The notes: generated by a model from the sequence alone, not told the origin. DNA of 64,000 nucleotides from Strigamia acuminata (GCA_949358305.1 OX442315.1:9760427-9824426); one strand, 5' to 3'. Positions 42,667 through 52,497 are shown, counted from the stretch's first letter. A program made the numbers and translations.

Positions 42667-42954
42667 TGTTGCGACAGCAACTCAATAGTTGTTTGAAAGT
42701 TTGATTAAACTAGCATTAGAACGTTGATGGATTTTACCAATGACAAAAAAGACACGTACACACTCACAAAAGTACATTTGAACAGTGACCTTTATTTTTA
42801 TGACAGGAGCCAAGGAAACCAACTTTTCTCCCTCAAAAACACATAAACTCATCCTTTTACATTGGGGTCACCAAAGTGACCTTCTGGTGACCAAACATGG
42901 CGTCACTTACTATTTCCCCCCAATTCACGTTCCTTTTGAACATCAGTTTCAACA
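42667..42954 (-). repeat. BEL-1 5' LTR
   Basis: 288 bp partner of 39172-39474, lacking 15 bases near 42727. Followed by CCAAG and hAT sequence. Confidence 0.93.
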
Positions 42955-43548
42955 CCAAGGTTCTGGTTATTACCTTTCGGCCCGAAGAGATGAACATTCA
43001 TCACTTTAATTTGCTTGAATGTCGCTTCGTCACTGACGTACGAGAATTTTGCTTCCTTCGACTTCAGCAATTTAATATCCTTTTTAACGGTATTTTTCAC
43101 AAATTCTGCAGCTTTGTAAACGATCTGTTGAACTTTCTCGGGATTTTTCGGTGCTTCCACTTTAGTATAACTTTCAATCAACTTCTGTATCGAGGGATTT
43201 GCGATTTGATTGAAACTGAGGCCAACATCTGCAGCTAGTTTTGCAACCATTTCATCACTTACAGTGAGCTTATCGTTGAAATAAGAATCAATCGTTTTTG
43301 TTGGCTGACTTTTCGTTGGAGTCGGGTTCTGTGGAGCATATAGAAGTCGATGAATCTTTAACAAGTGCGAATGAATCTGTTTCGTGTTGTAATCCAGTCG
43401 TTTGATTAATTTGTCTTTTGCGCCGTCAGGACAAAGCTGGCATTCAACCATGAATCGGTCACTATTCAAAGGTTTGCAGTAATTTTTTTAATTCGTGTAA
43501 GTTTCTTACGCCGGTGAATTCATGTCGATTGTAATTCGTTATTCGAAG

Positions 43549-43650
43549 CTGCGGATGAGAGGATAAGACGGTTTGAAGCTGCGGATGAAACAATTTGAAG
43601 CTGCGGGTGAAACAATTCGAAGCTGCGGATGAAACGATGGAAAGCTGCGG
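43549..43650. repeat. 22-base minisatellite, about five copies
   Basis: Imperfect tandem units of GAAGCTGCGGATGAAACAATTT. No coding frame is supported here. Confidence 0.85.
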
Positions 43651-43975
43651 ATGCGTGCCAGAAGATGAGACGAGTGAGACGACACAATTTGATATGTCCA
43701 ACAACAATCTTTATTAGTTAGTTATATAGATCTAAAAAAACAACGTTTTATGACGAGACAGATGCAATCAAAGATGTAACAACGACGTTTTGGCCCGTTT
43801 TGGGTTTTGATTGGTTTTGAATTGTTAAAACTCGGGACGTAACTTGTACGTATCTCGTAAGCAATCTCGGGATGAAATCTCGGTTTAACGAGACCGAGAT
43901 TTCCCAAAAAAAAAGCCCGAAATTGCCGAGACCGAGATCCCGAGAATGGCGAGATCTGAAAGTATACATTACGAT
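43651..43975. other. Unassigned stretch
   Basis: Contains GATATGTCCAACAACAATCTTTATT near 43690, which looks like the edge of an LTR read backwards, but I find no partner copy. No gene. Confidence 0.35.
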
Positions 43976-44157
43976 GTACCGCTCGACCGGCAAAGATGTT
44001 ACTGTGGGGCCGGATTGGCTGCGTCCTCGAGTCTGGGTCGGCGTTACTGTCTTGGTTCGGCTTCGCTGGTTCCTGGTTTGCTGTGTAAATTACCGCACGT
44101 CGATGAATTGAATGATCTGAGAGGTGTGGTTGACTTTCGTGCACCGCCACAACTTGT
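43976..44157. repeat. Duplicated segment, copy A
   Basis: About 180 bases from GTACCGCTCGACCGGCAAAG to CCGCCACAACTT, diverged copy of 44434-44617. Read on the minus strand both copies share the peptide pieces NQEPAKPN and IFAGRAVH, so they may descend from one retroelement tail; I recognise no family. Confidence 0.7.
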
Positions 44158-44433
44158 GACGGTGACGACCACAACTCCCATTTAACAATGGTACCGGGAA
44201 TAGATCGCAATTAATAACAGTGATTAATACAAGATAAATACAAGAGACAAACAATTATCAAGACATGACAGTTTATTGTTACCAAACAATATAAATGAAA
44301 CTAGATTATAAATAAGACTAATGCCGACATTTGGCCAGTTAAATCAACTATTAAACTATACAATAAGTAGGCTATGAAAATAGCCCTAAAATAATATCAT
44401 TACGTGTCCTGTGGTTTCTGAGTTCGGGAACGG

Positions 44434-44617
44434 TCTGGATGTACTGCTCGACCGGCAAAGATGTCATCGTGGCCGGTCTGGCTGTGTTCTCGGGCCTGGG
44501 TCGGTGTTACGGTCTTGTTTGGCTTCGCTGGTTCCTGGTTCGCTGTGTAAATCATCGCACAGTGATGAATTGAAGGATCTGAGAGGTGCGGCTGACTTGC
44601 ATGCACTGCCACAACTT
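44434..44617. repeat. Duplicated segment, copy B
   Basis: Partner of 43976-44157, about 460 bases away, in the same orientation. Between them (44200-44420) lies AT-rich sequence with no gene. It ends 32 bases before the CACTG-2 element. Confidence 0.7.
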
Positions 44618-44823
44618 AGGGTGGATATTGGTGTAAGTAAATGGATTCACACTGCAAAAAAATTTGAGTTTCTAAAAAAAAAGTTATTGGAAAGTTAATG
44701 GTGAAATTGGATAAATTCCAGTTTGGAAATATAATGGAAAGGAAATGTGAAATATTTTATGAAAAGTTGAATTTCTGTAAATTTACAACACTGAAAGATG
44801 ATGTTGTAAGTTTTTGTTAAATG

Positions 44824-45096
44824 TGTTATGTCTGTCGTGATTGCAATTATGTTTAAAATCAATTAAGTTAATTAGTAACGATGTGTGGTTTAAGATAATA
44901 CGATATAACGAGCTGATGTAACAATAAGTGCATGACAATCGTTCGAAATTATAAAAACAAATGTAGCTACGACGAACGAACAAAACCTTGCAAAATTAAT
45001 GTCTAAAAGACATGTGTATGAACGTGATCAACTGTAAATAAACACGACGATAAATTGTGCAGTAAAAGCGGTTTTTAAGTTAATGAAAATCTGACA
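44824..45096 (+). repeat. Coiled-coil LTR element, 5' LTR
   Basis: 273 bp; AATAAA-like GTAAATAAACACG near 45036. It differs from the right copy by T/A in CAATCGTTCG near 44943. Confidence 0.95.
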
Positions 45097-45099
45097 AGT

Positions 45100-45109
45100 T
45101 GGCGACGAG
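45100..45109 (+). other. Primer binding site, tRNA-Ser-like
   Basis: TGGCGACGAG three bases after the LTR, the same core as in Gypsy-3 and Gypsy-4. The match is short (about 10 bases). Confidence 0.65.
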
Positions 45110-45314
45110 CGTAAACGGATCGAATCCACTGTTTATCGCGGTAACCCTAATCCTTACAACATAAAAATTCGAGAGCTTACCAAAAATTACGTTTGAGATG
45201 GGCCATTGGTTATGCCATTGTGAATGGAGAGAAAACGCCTACTAGAAAGATTAGACCAACTTCAACACGAACTAGGAAGCTTGAAACGAATCAAATTACG
45301 AACGAGGAAAAACG

Positions 45315-47666
45315 GTGGCCACGATTGAACAGACTCGCGACGAACTCAATTCCTCCATGGACTCCAAGCGTAAAAAACTGGACGACATGCTCAACCGCAA
45401 GCGCAACGAACTCGTCCTGCGAATCCAATTAGAACGGGATCAACTGCTCGTGGAAATCGTGCAAGTTTGCGCCGAACACAACCGAATGCTGCAACGCGAA
45501 CGAGCAAAATTCCTCGTGGCACTCGAGGAAGGATTCAAAAACGACAACGCGAATCGTCTGGCGCAACTGAAGAAGAGTTTGAAACGCAAGCAGGACGTGG
45601 GCTCGAGCAACGTGAAGGAATTGACGGACAAACTGATGAAAACCATCCGCAAAGACATGCAGGAACACGCCAAAGAGGAACGAAGCTTGACCAACAATTT
45701 GATGGGCGACGTGATGAAATTCCGAGACGAGTACTGCAGAATAAAGGAATTGTGCATCAAAGACGCACTCAGGTCGCTGAGCAAACTGCAAACCGATCAC
45801 AAGATGATGGAGGCAGCAATCGAAACGAACATGATCGCAACAAACTTATACGACAAGCTGTTGTTATTCAACATGACGAAAAGCGACAAAACGAAAAGCG
45901 ACAAGTTGAAAAACGCATTAAGTGCAACGACCACCGCAGCTTCGTTGTTTTGTTCAAACCAGAAAAAGACAAATGCGACTGCAGCTCCCGGAACGAGTGA
46001 ACACTTGATTGATAGTAGCAGTAATTCAAAAACAAGCTTAGCGGATACGACCTCGAATGATTGCAGTCCCGTGACAGGAAAAGATGATTTGGACGTTTCG
46101 AACAAACACACTGCAGCGGCGAAAATCGAAAGAAAGGAAATCCTTTGCATTCAGCTTGATTCCGACGACGACGATTTTGAAAACAATACGATGCCAAAAA
46201 CGAATGGAAGTTTGAACCAAAGAAAGAACACAAATCCACAGCAGAAACAGAAACCGAATGAAATAGCGCACCTTTTCGCGTGCAAACAGAAAGCACAAAG
46301 CAAACAGGATTCAAGCGCACAAATTAAGACGGATTTGAACATTCAGGATGAAGGAACGACCTCGATTTTTGGCACGAACAACGTGCAACGCACACTTAGT
46401 TTCCCACCGCAGGAAAAAAGAATGAGTGCCGATTCGAGCATGCAGAGTATCCAAAACCTGGTGGGATGTCAAAAGCAAGACACTCGCAGAATGAGCGCGG
46501 ATTCGACGACCATGCATAACAAGTCAAAGATGACAACGGGTCACCAAAACCAGATTACTAGAACCAGCTTCGACACAAGCGTGCAAATGCAGTTTGAATT
46601 TTCAAATTCGAATAAAAGAAATTGCCCCGATTGGAGCCACGACGAGGCCGAGAGCAATACCGACAGTAAAAGATTTAAAACCCAGGCTGCAACGACTGAC
46701 CTGGCAGCACAGTACCAGAACGAAAAGCAAGCATTAGCAGAACATATCAACAGACATATGTACCCGCATTACAAGCTCGGAAAGATAGAGAACAAGGATG
46801 TTTTTAAAAAGTCTGCTCAAAATCGTGAAGTGCAACATCAAATTGCTATTGTAAAATTGCAGCAAGAACATACGGATATTATGAATCAATGTCTGGCATT
46901 GAGAGACCAACAACAGGGAATCGACCGTGTGTATGCGGAATTCCAGCGCCAAGTCAACGCTATGCAAGTCAGCATGAAAAATCTGCTCAAAACGATCGCG
47001 GAAAATGAGCGACCGCTGATTTTCGAGCAAAGTCGCACAGCGCTGCAAACAAAACGACCCAACATCGAGTTTTGTGTTGATGGATTTCAAGTGCATCTTA
47101 ACTCTGATGTTGAGCAGCTAATTAGCTTGAAGAAAAAACCCCAAGAGAATGAACACATGCTGCATAAATTAATTTGCAACAAATTGGAAGTGGAGGGTGT
47201 CATAAAAGTGAGGGAAAACGTGATTTATATCGACCAATGTGCGATCGAGGCTAGACACGTCAGCTGTAGAATCGAATTCAGCGTCGAAACCGAAATCGAC
47301 GAACGTGTCAGCGTCGTAATCGAAATCACCAAACGCACGAGCGTCGAATTGAAGCTCGGCAAACGCGCGAGCAACAAATACGAACTGCGCAAACGCGCAA
47401 GCAACAAATACGAACTGCGCAAACGCACGAGCAACAGATACGAACGACGCAAACGTGCGTGCGACAAACACGATCTGTGCAGGCGTGAGTGCATCCACAT
47501 CGGGATTGCCCAAACAACGAGATCAACGAGCAACGAAGCAACGAAAAGACGAAACGAGAACGAGGGGACAACGACCCCGACAACAACAGCACCAACAACA
47601 ACAGCACCAACAATAACCAACAACAACAGCAACAAAATCAACAGCAGAAAACGTAAAGGAAATTAG
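45315..47666 (+). CDS. Coiled-coil protein of the LTR element, about 783 codons
   Basis: The frame is open from 45315 to TAG 47664; the first in-frame ATG is 45354. A better start may be ATG 45224 in another frame (MERKRLLERLDQLQHEL), which gives matching heptad-rich sequence and would need a one-base shift in the A run near 45308. Residues 1-215 are a long predicted coiled coil (QTRDELNSSMDSKRKKLDDM). 215-460 is Ser/Thr/Asn-rich with recurring RRMSADS. 460-600 is helical again. Near 680-730 a 10-residue unit (KRASNKYELR) recurs about four times, from a 30-base tandem repeat at 47360-47470. The end is Thr/Asn-rich and basic. There is no CCHC knuckle and no known Gag core. It could be a highly diverged Gag or a captured host gene; I cannot tell. 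Confidence 0.85.
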   Translation: MATIEQTRDELNSSMDSKRKKLDDMLNRKRNELVLRIQLERDQLLVEIVQVCAEHNRMLQRERAKFLVALEEGFKNDNANRLAQLKKSLKRKQDVGSSNVKELTDKLMKTIRKDMQEHAKEERSLTNNLMGDVMKFRDEYCRIKELCIKDALRSLSKLQTDHKMMEAAIETNMIATNLYDKLLLFNMTKSDKTKSDKLKNALSATTTAASLFCSNQKKTNATAAPGTSEHLIDSSSNSKTSLADTTSNDCSPVTGKDDLDVSNKHTAAAKIERKEILCIQLDSDDDDFENNTMPKTNGSLNQRKNTNPQQKQKPNEIAHLFACKQKAQSKQDSSAQIKTDLNIQDEGTTSIFGTNNVQRTLSFPPQEKRMSADSSMQSIQNLVGCQKQDTRRMSADSTTMHNKSKMTTGHQNQITRTSFDTSVQMQFEFSNSNKRNCPDWSHDEAESNTDSKRFKTQAATTDLAAQYQNEKQALAEHINRHMYPHYKLGKIENKDVFKKSAQNREVQHQIAIVKLQQEHTDIMNQCLALRDQQQGIDRVYAEFQRQVNAMQVSMKNLLKTIAENERPLIFEQSRTALQTKRPNIEFCVDGFQVHLNSDVEQLISLKKKPQENEHMLHKLICNKLEVEGVIKVRENVIYIDQCAIEARHVSCRIEFSVETEIDERVSVVIEITKRTSVELKLGKRASNKYELRKRASNKYELRKRTSNRYERRKRACDKHDLCRRECIHIGIAQTTRSTSNEATKRRNENEGTTTPTTTAPTTTAPTITNNNSNKINSRKRKGN
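47360..47470 (+). repeat. 30-base coding repeat
   Basis: About four units of AAACGCGCGAGCAACAAATA plus CGAACTGCGC inside the coiled-coil gene, each adding ten residues in frame. Confidence 0.85.
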
Positions 47667-47687
47667 CAAGCTAGATTTCCGGGGAGA

Positions 47688-47960
47688 TGTTATGTCTGTC
47701 GTGATTGCAATTATGTTTAAAATCAATTAAGTTAATTAGTAACGATGTGTGGTTTAAGATAATACGATATAACGAGCTGATGTAACAATAAGTGCATGAC
47801 AATCGATCGAAATTATAAAAACAAATGTAGCTACGACGAACGAACAAAACCTTGCAAAATTAATGTCTAAAAGACATGTGTATGAACGTGATCAACTGTA
47901 AATAAACACGACGATAAATTGTGCAGTAAAAGCGGTTTTTAAGTTAATGAAAATCTGACA
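47688..47960 (+). repeat. Coiled-coil LTR element, 3' LTR
   Basis: 273 bp partner of 44824-45096, preceded by TTCCGGGGAGA (polypurine tract) and followed by AAATG. Confidence 0.95.
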
Positions 47961-48509
47961 AAATGTATGGAAAGCTAATGTAAATTAGGTTTGGAAATTT
48001 AAATTTATGTAAATTTTCAACACTGAAAGATGACATTTTAGTTTTTGTTAAATATGTGGAAAGCTAATGTAAACTAGGTTTGGAAATTTAAATTTCTATA
48101 AATTTTCAACACTGAAAGATGATGTTGCAAATTATTGTAATTGTATGGAATGTTAATGTAAATTAGATTTGGAAATTTGTATTTCCATTTATTTCACAAG
48201 GCTAAAAATTAATGACTGAAGATTATATGTTTCCAGCTTTTAAAATTTATGGGTTTATCACCAGATGGAGAACATAATTCAAAACTAATTCAAAATTTAT
48301 ATTTATTAAATATGGGATTGGTTTTATCATTTCTACTTCAACAAATAATTAGATTATTATTGTTAGAGTTGGATAAATTAAAAAGTTGACACAAATTTTA
48401 ATTTGATTCTAGAATTTGTTACACCATCATATCAATGCAAGTTTTAATCACTGCTTTCAGTTGATTTTGCTCATTTTTTGTATTAGGCTATGATTATAGC
48501 CTTGGTTTA

Positions 48510-48930
48510 TGAATTCAGAATTCAAGATTATTGGATTCAAGATTTATAAATTCAGAATTCAGGATTCAGGAATGAATTCAGGATTTAGAATTTATGATTC
48601 AGAATTCATGATTCAGGAATGAATTCTGAATTCAGTAATTGATTCAGGATTCAGAAATGAATTCAGGATTCAGGATTTAAGATTCAGGATTTAGAATTTA
48701 TGATTCAGGAATGAATTCAGAATTCAGTAATTGATTCAGGATTCAGAAATGAATTCAGGATTCAGGATTCAGGATTCAGAAATGGATTCAGGATTCAGAA
48801 ACAAATTTAGGATTCAGGAATGGATTCAGGATTCAGAAACAAATTCAGGATTTAGCATTCAGAAACAAATTCAGGATTCAGTATTCAGGATTCAGGATTC
48901 AGGATTCAGGAATGAATTCAGGATTCAGGA
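48510..48930. repeat. ATTCAGG-rich minisatellite
   Basis: Irregular array of GGATTCAG and GAATGAATTCAG words over about 420 bases inside CACTG-2. A 67-codon frame in it is a by-product of the repeat. Confidence 0.9.
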
Positions 48931-49337
48931 GTGAATCCTCTGCATATTTTCAGGATGTATTGAACTTTTATGGAAATTTCTAAAGATTTATTTTTATGAG
49001 ATTTATTTTGAGATTTAACTAATTTAGAATTTTAATTTAAAAAGAAATATCAAATTTTATATTTGGAAAGTTGTTATTTACTGATGGGAAACTCATATTT
49101 TACATTTGGAAATCTTAACTTTACTAGTTGAGAAATATGTGTTTTACTGTTTGGAAATTTAATATATCATGCTATAAAAAGTAGTTTGGAAACGGTTGCA
49201 TTCAGTGTTGGAAAGTCATTGAAAATTTGATGTTTGTACAATTTGGAATATATAACTTTCGGGTTTGGAAATATCGCATTTCAGTTATATTTCCAAAATA
49301 TTTTATCGACAAAAATCTAATTTTTTTTGCAGTGTCA

Positions 49338-50185
49338 TTTACTTATCAATATTCCGATTACGAACACTTGGTGCTACTCATGGTTACTGCTTTACAGACT
49401 ATTTTGGCACCGTCAGGTGATGGAACCAATCCTCATAATTTTCAGTGTTACCGGCGGTAACAGGATGCTTTCATACTGAAAATGGCCACTCTGTCCTACC
49501 CGGAGGATACTGAAGGTAGGTTCTCCTCATCGAGACCGTCCAACTGAAACATTAGTATCCAGCCCTGCATTGTTGGTTTAAAAGTTACTAGTTGCAAAAC
49601 AGTGATGCAACAATGTCACATTAATTTAACATGTTTCATTGAATTCGTCACATGTCATTTACTTAAATTCATAATCAAAAGTTTTTTTGAATTAACATGA
49701 TTATGAAATAATTCACCTGGTAGGTGTTCGGTAGGACACCCTGTATATACCCCTGTGGGATTAATTCCCACCAATCCCGTATCGCAGGAAGTGGATACGG
49801 AGGAGCATAATTCGGATTATGCTAATCCTCATTAACACCGGAACTGGATACCCAGAACCGGAAATGGATTCCACCAATCAGATCAATCTAATGATCGATT
49901 GATCGCTAAGTTTCCTTTTCAGCAGAAAATAGATTCTAAATCGTGTTTAACAACAATAGACATTAATATACAGGGTGTCCCAAATGAGCGATGCCAGTCA
50001 AATAACGAAAATACCATTTGAGTGAGATGAATGAAACAAATGTAGTACTAGTAAACTAACTTGTAAGTGAGGACATTTCAAAAATGTGAAAAAATTTGAC
50101 TTCTGACCTTTTCTTCAAGGTCATTCCAACTCTAACTTTTATACTAAAGCTGGTAGAGCAAAATTCTCAATTGAAAAAAGAAAGA
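49338..50185. other. Unassigned stretch with an inverted 15-mer pair
   Basis: No gene. GGACACCCTGTATAT (49734-49748) is the reverse complement of ATATACAGGGTGTCC (49966-49980), 217 bases apart. CAGGGTGTCCC-type ends occur in some insect DNA transposon remnants, but no element can be delimited here. Confidence 0.5.
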
Positions 50186-50603
50186 GCACACGGACATACA
50201 CCGACGCTGGGACGAGTATTTGAGAGAAATACCATTCAGTATCAGGACAACAGAGCCCAGAGGTCGAGGATATTCCCCTGCCTATCCGAGAATTCTTGAT
50301 GCAATTCTTTGAATTGATCCAAAACAATCCCACGTGTATGTCCAGAGGTTGCAAAAAGTGATAAGTGACACATATCACCATATGATGGCACATATTGTGG
50401 ATTTGAGAGAGAGAGAGTGCGCAACCATCAATCCTTTGCTTGATTTGAGGATTTTAAAATTAACGATCTAGTTTGAACAGAAAATCACGTACTCTCCAAA
50501 GCCTCAGCAGGAATCTCTGCAAGCATCGCCGACAAGCGAACAGGCAAGGCCCTATGTGATTGTTCAAATACATCAGGGCGGAGCCACCAAAATACGTCGG
50601 TTG

Positions 50604-50779
50604 TAGTCTGTCTTGACTAAATATTAAAACTGTAATGGAGCATGCAAAATAACGTGACCGTTGGTGCTGCTGAGATTTACATAACTGACTAGTTTATTCA
50701 AAGATAGGTGGCGCTGTAGTAGCAGCGTCACAATATATATCAATGGTCAAGACTGACCAATGGAGTGCGAGACACTCCA
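50604..50779 (-). repeat. Gypsy-4 3' LTR
   Basis: 176 bp. The adjacent 50780-50800 reads on the minus strand as CCACAATTGAGGGGATAC, the purine tract. A second copy of this LTR-edge/purine-tract stretch lies at about 50926-50960. Confidence 0.93.
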
Positions 50780-51169
50780 GTATCCCCTCAATTGTGGAAT
50801 AGGGGAAGGAACAATTTAGAATACAGTGAAATCAATTGATCTACAAGGATGCAATGTAATTAAAGTGGGTTTAAAAACAATCAATTGAACAATGAATTAA
50901 AAGGTAACAAGTAACATGCATTGGAGTGAAGACACTCCATCATCCCCTCAATTGTGAACCAACTAGGGGAGCAATTAGTAAATTCAAAGTAACAGTTTGA
51001 CATGAAATGCAAATTTAAATTGAACAATAAAATACTTGGATTTTAAAACTACTGAATTATGCACGAAATAAAACTTGTAAAATTGAACATAACATGAATT
51101 TTGATTCCAACAATGATTGCAATTAAACATTGAAATGCTAACATGATACATTAACAATAGTTGAATGAA
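50780..51169 (-). other. Gypsy-4 3' non-coding part
   Basis: No frame. Holds a partial internal duplicate of the LTR edge and purine tract: GACACTCCATCATCCCCTCA at about 50933-50952, compared with GACACTCCAGTATCCCCTCA at 50771-50790. Confidence 0.6.
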
Positions 51170-52031
51170 TTAGCTTGATGAATTAGCAGCTAGACGGGAG
51201 ACGGAAAGGAAGTCGAAATGATTCTCTCCTTCACTCACAAGAAGCCTGAACAACAGAGAGCTAAATGTGGCCCCGTGCCCAACGCGTACGGTAGCGTTTT
51301 GAAGGGCAAAAAGTGCGGCGAGACCGACGATGGTCTGTGACATCACCTGCGATGCACACGCCGGCACAAGGGTTCGACGACTGCGGCTGGTCCCGAAACA
51401 AACACTGGGAGTTGTAGAAGCTACCCAAATGGCGTCTGCGGTTGTGACCAGTGATTTTCTGCGCTGGGGCAACCGTGGTCGAACGTGCGTAGATGTCGGA
51501 GACTGCACATGTGGCGAGCTCCATCTGAATGGCTGACTGGTGAGCCTGAGCAAACTTCATTTCAGACTGACTGATGATGGTTTGCTGAATGTAGACACAA
51601 CTCAACTTGTGGAGTTAATCAGAATAGTTGCAGTGCTCCGAACGCAGCTGCAACAAAATGGCAAAATCTGCAGCGGATTCCACCTGTCCCTGCACTCGGG
51701 TGTTGAAATGTCGACCGCGAGGAGGGGTTTTGAGTGCTGTTAATCGGCCTTCAACGTGGCGAGGGCAGCGAACGTCATCTGCACAAGCTTCATTGGAAAA
51801 CAGGTTAGCCAGACGTGTGTACGGCAGCCCGCCGACGATGCACAGCAAAACAACCACTTTCTTCGTGTCATTGGTGATGCCACTGCACACGAAAAAGCAG
51901 TCCAACTGGTCAATGTAGTGGGTCCAGTTATTCTTGATGCAATATGGTTGCAGTGAACCGATACTTGAAGCGATCACAGAAGTTTTGCATGAAAAAGGCT
52001 TACATGGAAGTAGGCCTAACAGCATGGTCAC
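51170..52031 (-). pseudogene. gag: Gypsy-4 gag remnant
   Basis: From 52031 (minus) 138 codons are open with the mag-type Gag pattern NWTHYIDQLDCFFVCSGI, KKVVVLLCIVGG, FNTRVQGQVESAADFAILL and a stop after EHCNYSD. Downstream frames (51605-51170) look like a degraded zinc-knuckle region. Nothing of pol follows. Confidence 0.8.
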
Positions 52032-52309
52032 GGCGTGGTCAAGGCGTGGTCACGGCGTGGTCAAAGGTCCGAAACAGCACTTTACACTAATTTTAAGCGA
52101 TTTTGTACATTACAGTTTGTGAGGTATTAATTGTTGATCCGTTTTTCATGATGATTTTCTTGAGAACACCGGAACAATTTGAAACAGGGTTAAACCTAAC
52201 GTGTGGTCCGCGTGGTCAGCGTGGTCAGGCGTCCAAAAGGTGTCCAAAAAGTGTCCAAACTTCACCAGTTTTGCAAAAAACGATTCTGTAGCATGGATTG
52301 GTATTCCAT

Positions 52310-52319
52310 CTCGTCGCCA
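52310..52319 (-). other. Gypsy-4 primer binding site, tRNA-Ser-like
   Basis: Minus strand TGGCGACGAG, two bases from the LTR edge. Confidence 0.65.
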
Positions 52320-52321
52320 AT

Positions 52322-52497
52322 TAGTCTGTCTTGACTAAATATTAAAACTGTAATGGAGCATGCAAAATAACGTGACCGTTGGTGCTGCTGAGATTTACAT
52401 AACTGACTAGTTTATTCAAAGATAGGTGGCGCTGTAGTAGCAGCGTCACAATATATATCAATGGTCAAGACTGACCAATGGAGTGCGAGACACTCCA
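52322..52497 (-). repeat. Gypsy-4 5' LTR
   Basis: 176 bp partner of 50604-50779, followed by GGTTG. Confidence 0.93.

Larger units (their letters stand above)
39172..42954 (-). mobile_element. BEL-1: BEL/Pao element with a large internal deletion
   Basis: LTRs 39172-39474 (303 bp) and 42667-42954 (288 bp) run TGTTGCGACA to TTTCAACA and differ by a 15-base indel plus point changes. CCAAG flanks both sides (39167-39171, 42955-42959). The tRNA-Phe primer site is next to the right LTR, so it reads on the minus strand. Gag, the DUF1758 protease and the first half of RT remain; the RT active site, RNase H and integrase are gone. Confidence 0.95.
38506..43469 (-). pseudogene. hAT-family transposase, split by BEL-1 and cut by Copia-2
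   Basis: The start is near 43469 (minus). The N-terminus has a BED-type finger pattern (CQLC and two His near residues 10-40), then SYFNDKL and a helical part to 42955. After BEL-1 (39172-42954, with one CCAAG) the frame continues without a shift (LGKIEMRKECDA). The second part shows DCIGQTMDGAAVCTKCGR, CYDHGIHICV and the signature AIDVKTRWNSSLKML near 38560, typical of hAT transposases. It hits a stop near 38533 and is cut at 38505/38506 by Copia-2, so the dimerisation domain is missing. No terminal repeat was found. Confidence 0.85.
44824..47960 (+). mobile_element. LTR element carrying only a coiled-coil gene
   Basis: LTRs of 273 bp (44824-45096, 47688-47960) start TGTTATGTCTG and end CTGACA; I saw one difference between them. 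AAATG flanks both sides (44819-44823, 47961-47965). A tRNA-Ser-type primer site follows the left LTR and a GGGGAGA purine tract precedes the right one. The interior has one long gene and no protease, RT or integrase, so it is non-autonomous and recently mobilised in trans, perhaps by a mag-like gypsy with the same primer site. Confidence 0.95.
44650..49334. mobile_element. CACTG-2: 4.7 kb CACTG-ended element containing an LTR element
   Basis: Starts CACTGCAAAAAAAT and ends ATTTTTTTTGCAGTG, flanked by TCA at 44647-44649 and 49335-49337. It codes no transposase. The interior is AT-rich with about 95-base repeats holding TTGGAAATTTAAATT and CAACACTGAAAGATG (copies near 44700, 47966, 48055, 48140), and an ATTCAGG minisatellite. 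CACTG-1 in Gypsy-3 has the same end design and interior style, so they are likely one family. Confidence 0.85.
50604..52497 (-). mobile_element. Gypsy-4: short, non-autonomous mag-like gypsy
   Basis: LTRs of 176 bp (50604-50779, 52322-52497) are flanked by GGTTG (50599-50603, 52498-52502). The LTR shares AGGTGGCGCTG, GGTCAAGA.TGACC and the GACACTCCA end with Gypsy-3. A TGGCGACGAG primer site lies next to the right LTR. The 1.54 kb interior has a gag remnant but no pol. Confidence 0.93.

Noticed and set aside
43549-43650. CRISPR array
   Set aside because: Units are head-to-tail without spacers; an animal minisatellite.
45429-46342. Minus-strand frames opposite the coiled-coil gene
   Set aside because: Cys/Phe-rich translations of the antisense of a Lys/Glu/Gln-rich coil; shadows.
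48731-48934. 67-codon frame of IQDSGFR-type repeats
   Set aside because: Translation of the ATTCAGG minisatellite.
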